From NCBI GenBank assembly GCA_022562655.1, contig JADFOU010000124.1, forward strand, positions 1 to 6,280: a stretch of DNA of 6,280 nucleotides, read 5' to 3'. Below, piece after piece: positions 3,329 to 6,280 of the stretch. Below the pieces are notes generated by a model, which did not search any database, was not told the origin of the DNA, and worked only from the letters and a program-made list of their open reading frames with translations. The first letter of the stretch is position 1. Each line of letters starts with the position of its first letter. The stretch comes from a candidate division TA06 bacterium. Its GTDB lineage: Bacteria > Hydrothermota > DG-26 > E44-bin18 > JADFOU01. The position numbers and the translations under genes are program-made.

Positions 3329-5536
3329 ATGAGGATTCTTATTGTTTCAAACAGATTACCCTTCAACGTCATCGAAAAAGAAGGGGAGTTGAGGTTTCAA
3401 GAGAGCATCGGTGGGCTTACCTCTGGATTGAGAGCCTATTTAGACCCCTCGAATCCCAACCTCTCTTCCCAACTTCAGTCTCTCTGGGTGGGCTGGCCCG
3501 GGAGTGTCATTGAGGAGAAGAGGAGAGAGGAGTTAAAACAAAAAGCCCGTGCCGAATTCAATGCCTATCCAGTCTTTCTCCCCGAAAATGTTGTGGGAAA
3601 GTACTACAATGGATTCTGTAACAAAACCATTTGGCCTCTCTTCCACTATTTCCCCTCCAAAACGGTCTATGATGAATCTTTCTGGACCTCTTACAAAAGG
3701 GTGAACGAAACCTTCTGCGAGACCCTTTTGGAGGTCATTCAGCCAAATGATGTCGTCTGGATACATGATTTTCATCTGATGCTTCTTCCGAATCTCCTCA
3801 GAGAGAAGGTCCCCGATCTCCCTATCGGATTCTTCCTTCACATTCCCTATCCGTCCTTTGAAATCTTTCGTCTCCTTCCGGGGAGATGGCGGAGGGAGAT
3901 CTTAGAGGGGCTTTTGGGGGCGGATCTTATAGGGTTCCATACCCACGAATATACCCAGTATTTCCTCAGGAGCCTTTTCCGGATCTTAGGGAAGGACCAC
4001 GAGATGGGGGAGATCCTTCACAAAAACCGTCTGGTGAAAGCGGGCACTTTCCCTATGGGGATTGATTTCCAAAGATTCTATGAGGCTCCAGAGGACCCAG
4101 AGGTTCAAAAGGAGAGGAAGAGACTCCAGAAAAAAACCAGAGACTGCAAGACTATCCTCTCGATAGATCGGTTGGATTATACCAAGGGCATCCTCAATCG
4201 CTTACAGGGTTATGAAATCCTTTTAGACAAGAATCCCAAATGGCGTGGAAAGATCAACCTCATCTTGATCGTTGTTCCATCTCGCACAAAAGTAGAACTC
4301 TATCAACAGATGAAAAAACAGATTGATGAAATGGTAGGAAGAATCAATGGGAGATTTGGCAGTATTGATTGGACTCCGGTCTTGTATCAATATAGGTCTT
4401 TGCCCCCCCGTTCCCTGGTGGCTCATTACAGTGTGAGCGATGTGGCTCTGGTCACCCCCTTACGGGATGGGATGAACCTCATTGCCAAAGAATATATTAC
4501 CACGCTAAGAGATCAGACCGGTGTTTTAATCCTCTCCGAGATGGCAGGGGCTTCCCAGGAACTGGGAGAAGCCCTCCTGATCAACCCCTCCAATCCGGAA
4601 GAGATTGCAGAAGCCTTGAAAGAAGCACTGGAGATGGATCCGGAGGAACAGAAAAGACGGAGCGGAGTGATGCAGAAGCGGTTGAAGGAGTATGATGTTT
4701 TTCGGTGGGCAGATGAGTTTATCCACAATCTGCTTGCCATCAGGGAGGAGCAAGAAAAACGCCTTGCGAGTTTCTTAGATCCATCCCTGACGAAAGAACT
4801 GGTAAAAGATTTTTTTAAAGCCAAGAAGAGACTCATCTTTTTGGACTATGATGGGACCCTTGTTCCCTTTCATGAGAAGCCCCAAGAGGCAAGACCCACA
4901 GAGGAAGTGATCAATATTCTAAAAAAATTTACAGACGAATCTCAAAATGATGTGGTTCTCATCAGTGGCCGAGACAGAGGGACCCTTCAAAGTTGGTTTG
5001 GGTCGCTCCCTCTGGGGCTAATAGCGGAACACGGGACATGGTTTAAGGAGAAGGAGAAGGACTGGGAGATGATCAAGCCCCTGTCCAATGACTGGAAGTC
5101 GCAAATTTTACCCCTGATGGAGAGGTATGCAATGAGGCTTCCCGGTGCCCTGGTAGAAGAGAAGGAGTATTCGCTCGTATGGCATTATCGGGGTGCGGAA
5201 CCCGAACTGAGTTCCCTGCGGGCAAAGGAACTCATAGACGATTTAGTCCATTTTACTGCCAACATAGATGTTCAGGTTTTCCAGGGGAACAAAATTGTGG
5301 AAGTGAGAAATTCAGGGGTGAACAAAGGGACGGCTGGACTCCATTGGACATCTAAGAATGACTCTGATTTCATCTTAGCCATAGGGGATGATGGGTCGGA
5401 CGAAGACCTTTTCATGATTCTACCGAAAAAGGCGTATACAATTCGAGTTGGAATGGCTCACTCTCACGCCAAATACTGTCTCTCGAAGCCCCAGGAAGTC
5501 CTCCAACTTCTTGAAGAATTGACGAAAGAGAGGTAA
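3329..5536 (+). CDS. otsAB: Bifunctional trehalose-6-phosphate synthase / trehalose-6-phosphate phosphatase (OtsA-OtsB fusion)
   Basis: A 735-residue cytoplasmic enzyme that makes trehalose from UDP-glucose and glucose-6-phosphate. Residues 1 to about 475 are a GT20 synthase: RILIVSNRLPF with Arg9, GGLTSGL (28-34), WVGWPG, VWIHDFHL (143-150), HIPYPSFEIF with His171, FPMGIDF, RLDYTKG with Arg281 and Lys286 (equivalent to E. coli Arg262 and Lys267), and DGMNLIAKE (380-388). Residues about 498-735 are a HAD-type OtsB phosphatase: LDYDGTL with nucleophile Asp506 and Asp508, ISGR with Ser546, Lys666 in NKGTAG, and GDDGSDED (686-693). All catalytic motifs are intact in both halves, so both reactions are expected; the fusion would pass trehalose-6-phosphate between domains. 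Trehalose protects against osmotic, desiccation and heat stress and can be a reserve. The ATG start fits the family N-terminus but has no clear ribosome binding site; see the promoter at 3293-3321. A ROK kinase follows after 101 bp. Confidence 0.96.
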   Translation: MRILIVSNRLPFNVIEKEGELRFQESIGGLTSGLRAYLDPSNPNLSSQLQSLWVGWPGSVIEEKRREELKQKARAEFNAYPVFLPENVVGKYYNGFCNKTIWPLFHYFPSKTVYDESFWTSYKRVNETFCETLLEVIQPNDVVWIHDFHLMLLPNLLREKVPDLPIGFFLHIPYPSFEIFRLLPGRWRREILEGLLGADLIGFHTHEYTQYFLRSLFRILGKDHEMGEILHKNRLVKAGTFPMGIDFQRFYEAPEDPEVQKERKRLQKKTRDCKTILSIDRLDYTKGILNRLQGYEILLDKNPKWRGKINLILIVVPSRTKVELYQQMKKQIDEMVGRINGRFGSIDWTPVLYQYRSLPPRSLVAHYSVSDVALVTPLRDGMNLIAKEYITTLRDQTGVLILSEMAGASQELGEALLINPSNPEEIAEALKEALEMDPEEQKRRSGVMQKRLKEYDVFRWADEFIHNLLAIREEQEKRLASFLDPSLTKELVKDFFKAKKRLIFLDYDGTLVPFHEKPQEARPTEEVINILKKFTDESQNDVVLISGRDRGTLQSWFGSLPLGLIAEHGTWFKEKEKDWEMIKPLSNDWKSQILPLMERYAMRLPGALVEEKEYSLVWHYRGAEPELSSLRAKELIDDLVHFTANIDVQVFQGNKIVEVRNSGVNKGTAGLHWTSKNDSDFILAIGDDGSDEDLFMILPKKAYTIRVGMAHSHAKYCLSKPQEVLQLLEELTKER

Positions 5537-5626
5537 CACAGGCTTTCTTCATCTCTTTACCGCTTATTTCTATATGGATGAACATGAAACAAAGGCAAGG
5601 GAAGAAAGAGAAAGGTACAAATATTG

Positions 5627-5634
5627 AGGAAGAG
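5627..5634 (+). promoter_or_regulatory. Ribosome binding site selecting ATG 5638 for the ROK kinase
   Basis: AGGAAGAG (AGGA at 5627-5630) lies 7 nt before the ATG at 5638. The in-frame ATGs at 5578 and 5584 have no Shine-Dalgarno sequence and would add a lysine-rich tail unlike the family. The start at 5638 puts the DLGGTK motif at residues 13-18, as usual. Confidence 0.65.
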
Positions 5635-5637
5635 TTG

Positions 5638-6280
5638 ATGAGTAAGTTAGTTGACCCCCTCACATTGGGTGTGGACCTTGGAGGGACCAAGGTGGAGACG
5701 GATCTTGTGGATGCGACCGGCCGGATCCTGTCTTCACATCGCCATCCTACCAGTCCGGAAGGTGGGCCGAATGAGGTCATTGCCGCAATTGTGAACTGTG
5801 TCAAAAAAAGTTTGGGTGAGGGTTCATGGAAAGCAAAGGCTCTGGGCATTGGCGTTCCGGGGCAGTTGGACCCTGCCGCAGGGATCGTGCGCTTCGCCCC
5901 CAATCTGGGTTGGCGGGACGTTCCTCTCCGGTCAGAGTTGGAGAAGGTCCTGGGACTCCCTGTTGCGATCACCAACGATGTCCGGGCCGCCGCCTGGGGG
6001 GAATGGCTGCACGGGGTTGGGAAGGGGGAGGATGACCTTGTCGTTCTCTTTGTCGGCACGGGTATCGGAGGAGGGATTGTGAGTGGTGGACGGATGCTGG
6101 AAGGGGGCACCTATTCTGCGGGAGAGTTGGGTCACATAACACTCGTCGCCAATGGACGGCGTTGTCACTGTCCCAACCATGGCTGCCTGGAGGCTTACGC
6201 GAGCGGTTGGGCGATTGCAGAAAGGGCTCAGGAAGCGGTTCGTGGGAATCCAAAGGCTGGCCAGACCTTGACCACCCTTG
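5638..6280 (+). CDS. ROK-family sugar kinase, probably glucokinase (3' end outside window)
   Basis: The first 214 residues of a ROK (repressor, ORF, kinase) family protein, which usually has about 300-330. It begins directly with the kinase fold and has no N-terminal helix-turn-helix, so it is a kinase and not a repressor. Visible motifs are LGVDLGGTK (10-18, phosphate binding), GIGVPGQLD, TNDVRAAAWGE with the catalytic base Asp114, and GTGIGGG (140-146). The ROK zinc/sugar signature GELGHITL with His166 follows, then CHCPNHGCLEAY with Cys176, Cys178 and Cys183 and Glu185. The central residues are CPNHGC where many members have CGxxGC. The family phosphorylates glucose, fructose, N-acetylglucosamine or similar sugars with ATP. 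Glucose is favoured here because the upstream OtsA-OtsB enzyme consumes glucose-6-phosphate. No terminator or clear promoter lies in the 101-bp gap, so co-transcription with otsAB is likely. Confidence 0.9.
   Translation, partial: MSKLVDPLTLGVDLGGTKVETDLVDATGRILSSHRHPTSPEGGPNEVIAAIVNCVKKSLGEGSWKAKALGIGVPGQLDPAAGIVRFAPNLGWRDVPLRSELEKVLGLPVAITNDVRAAAWGEWLHGVGKGEDDLVVLFVGTGIGGGIVSGGRMLEGGTYSAGELGHITLVANGRRCHCPNHGCLEAYASGWAIAERAQEAVRGNPKAGQTLTTL

Noticed and set aside
5530..5562. Possible terminator between otsAB and the ROK kinase (GGTAA with TTACC)
   Set aside because: Only 5 bp pair across a long loop and no T-tract follows.
5578..5637. Earlier in-frame ATGs (5578, 5584) for the ROK kinase
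   Set aside because: They have no ribosome binding site, and the added segment is lysine-rich and not part of the ROK fold. ATG 5638 has both signals.
5412..6110. Minus-strand frame of 232 codons opposite the otsAB end and ROK kinase
   Set aside because: It spans two clear + strand genes and the gap between them and has a proline/serine-rich low-complexity translation.

Overview
The window looks like a stretch of chromosome from an uncultured, probably diderm bacterium. All supported genes lie on the + strand. Two genes begin with export signals. One of these ends in a FlgD-Ig / type-A-sorting-like domain, common in secreted proteins of FCB-group and related candidate phyla. A textbook sigma-54 promoter and a fused OtsA-OtsB protein, both frequent in Desulfobacterota-like lineages, are also present. 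I cannot fix the phylum from sequence alone. No mobile element, CRISPR array, rRNA or tRNA is visible.

Layout. Positions 1-266 hold the C-terminal end of a zinc-type alcohol dehydrogenase / quinone oxidoreductase. A small exported blue-copper (cupredoxin) protein with a C-terminal sorting-like domain follows at 308-964, ending at a hairpin terminator. After a promoter and a roughly 190-nt leader comes an exported isochorismatase-family cysteine hydrolase (1333-2091), closed by a strong intrinsic terminator (2107-2154). Next is about 800 bp without a large gene. It carries a degenerate 7-bp repeat, nested inverted repeats, a likely relic of a dispersed repeat, a full-consensus sigma-54 promoter (2594-2609) and a possible 44-codon gene (2690-2824). 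A thioredoxin-like protein with a CDSC active site (2904-3287) follows. Then come a bifunctional trehalose-6-phosphate synthase/phosphatase (3329-5536) and the start of a ROK-family sugar kinase (5638 to the window end).

How the genes may work together. The last two genes form a coherent pathway: a ROK glucokinase would supply glucose-6-phosphate, OtsA joins it to UDP-glucose, and OtsB removes the phosphate to give trehalose. The thioredoxin lies 41 bp upstream in the same direction, but a separate promoter overlaps the start of the trehalose gene and could give a leaderless mRNA. That promoter shares spacing and bases with the one upstream of the hydrolase, so both probably use the housekeeping sigma factor. 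The sigma-54 promoter instead points at the small ORF and thioredoxin, suggesting activator-dependent control.

I find no clearly new multi-gene system. The most interesting parts are the sigma-54 control region with its upstream inverted repeats and small ORF, and the sorting-domain cupredoxin.
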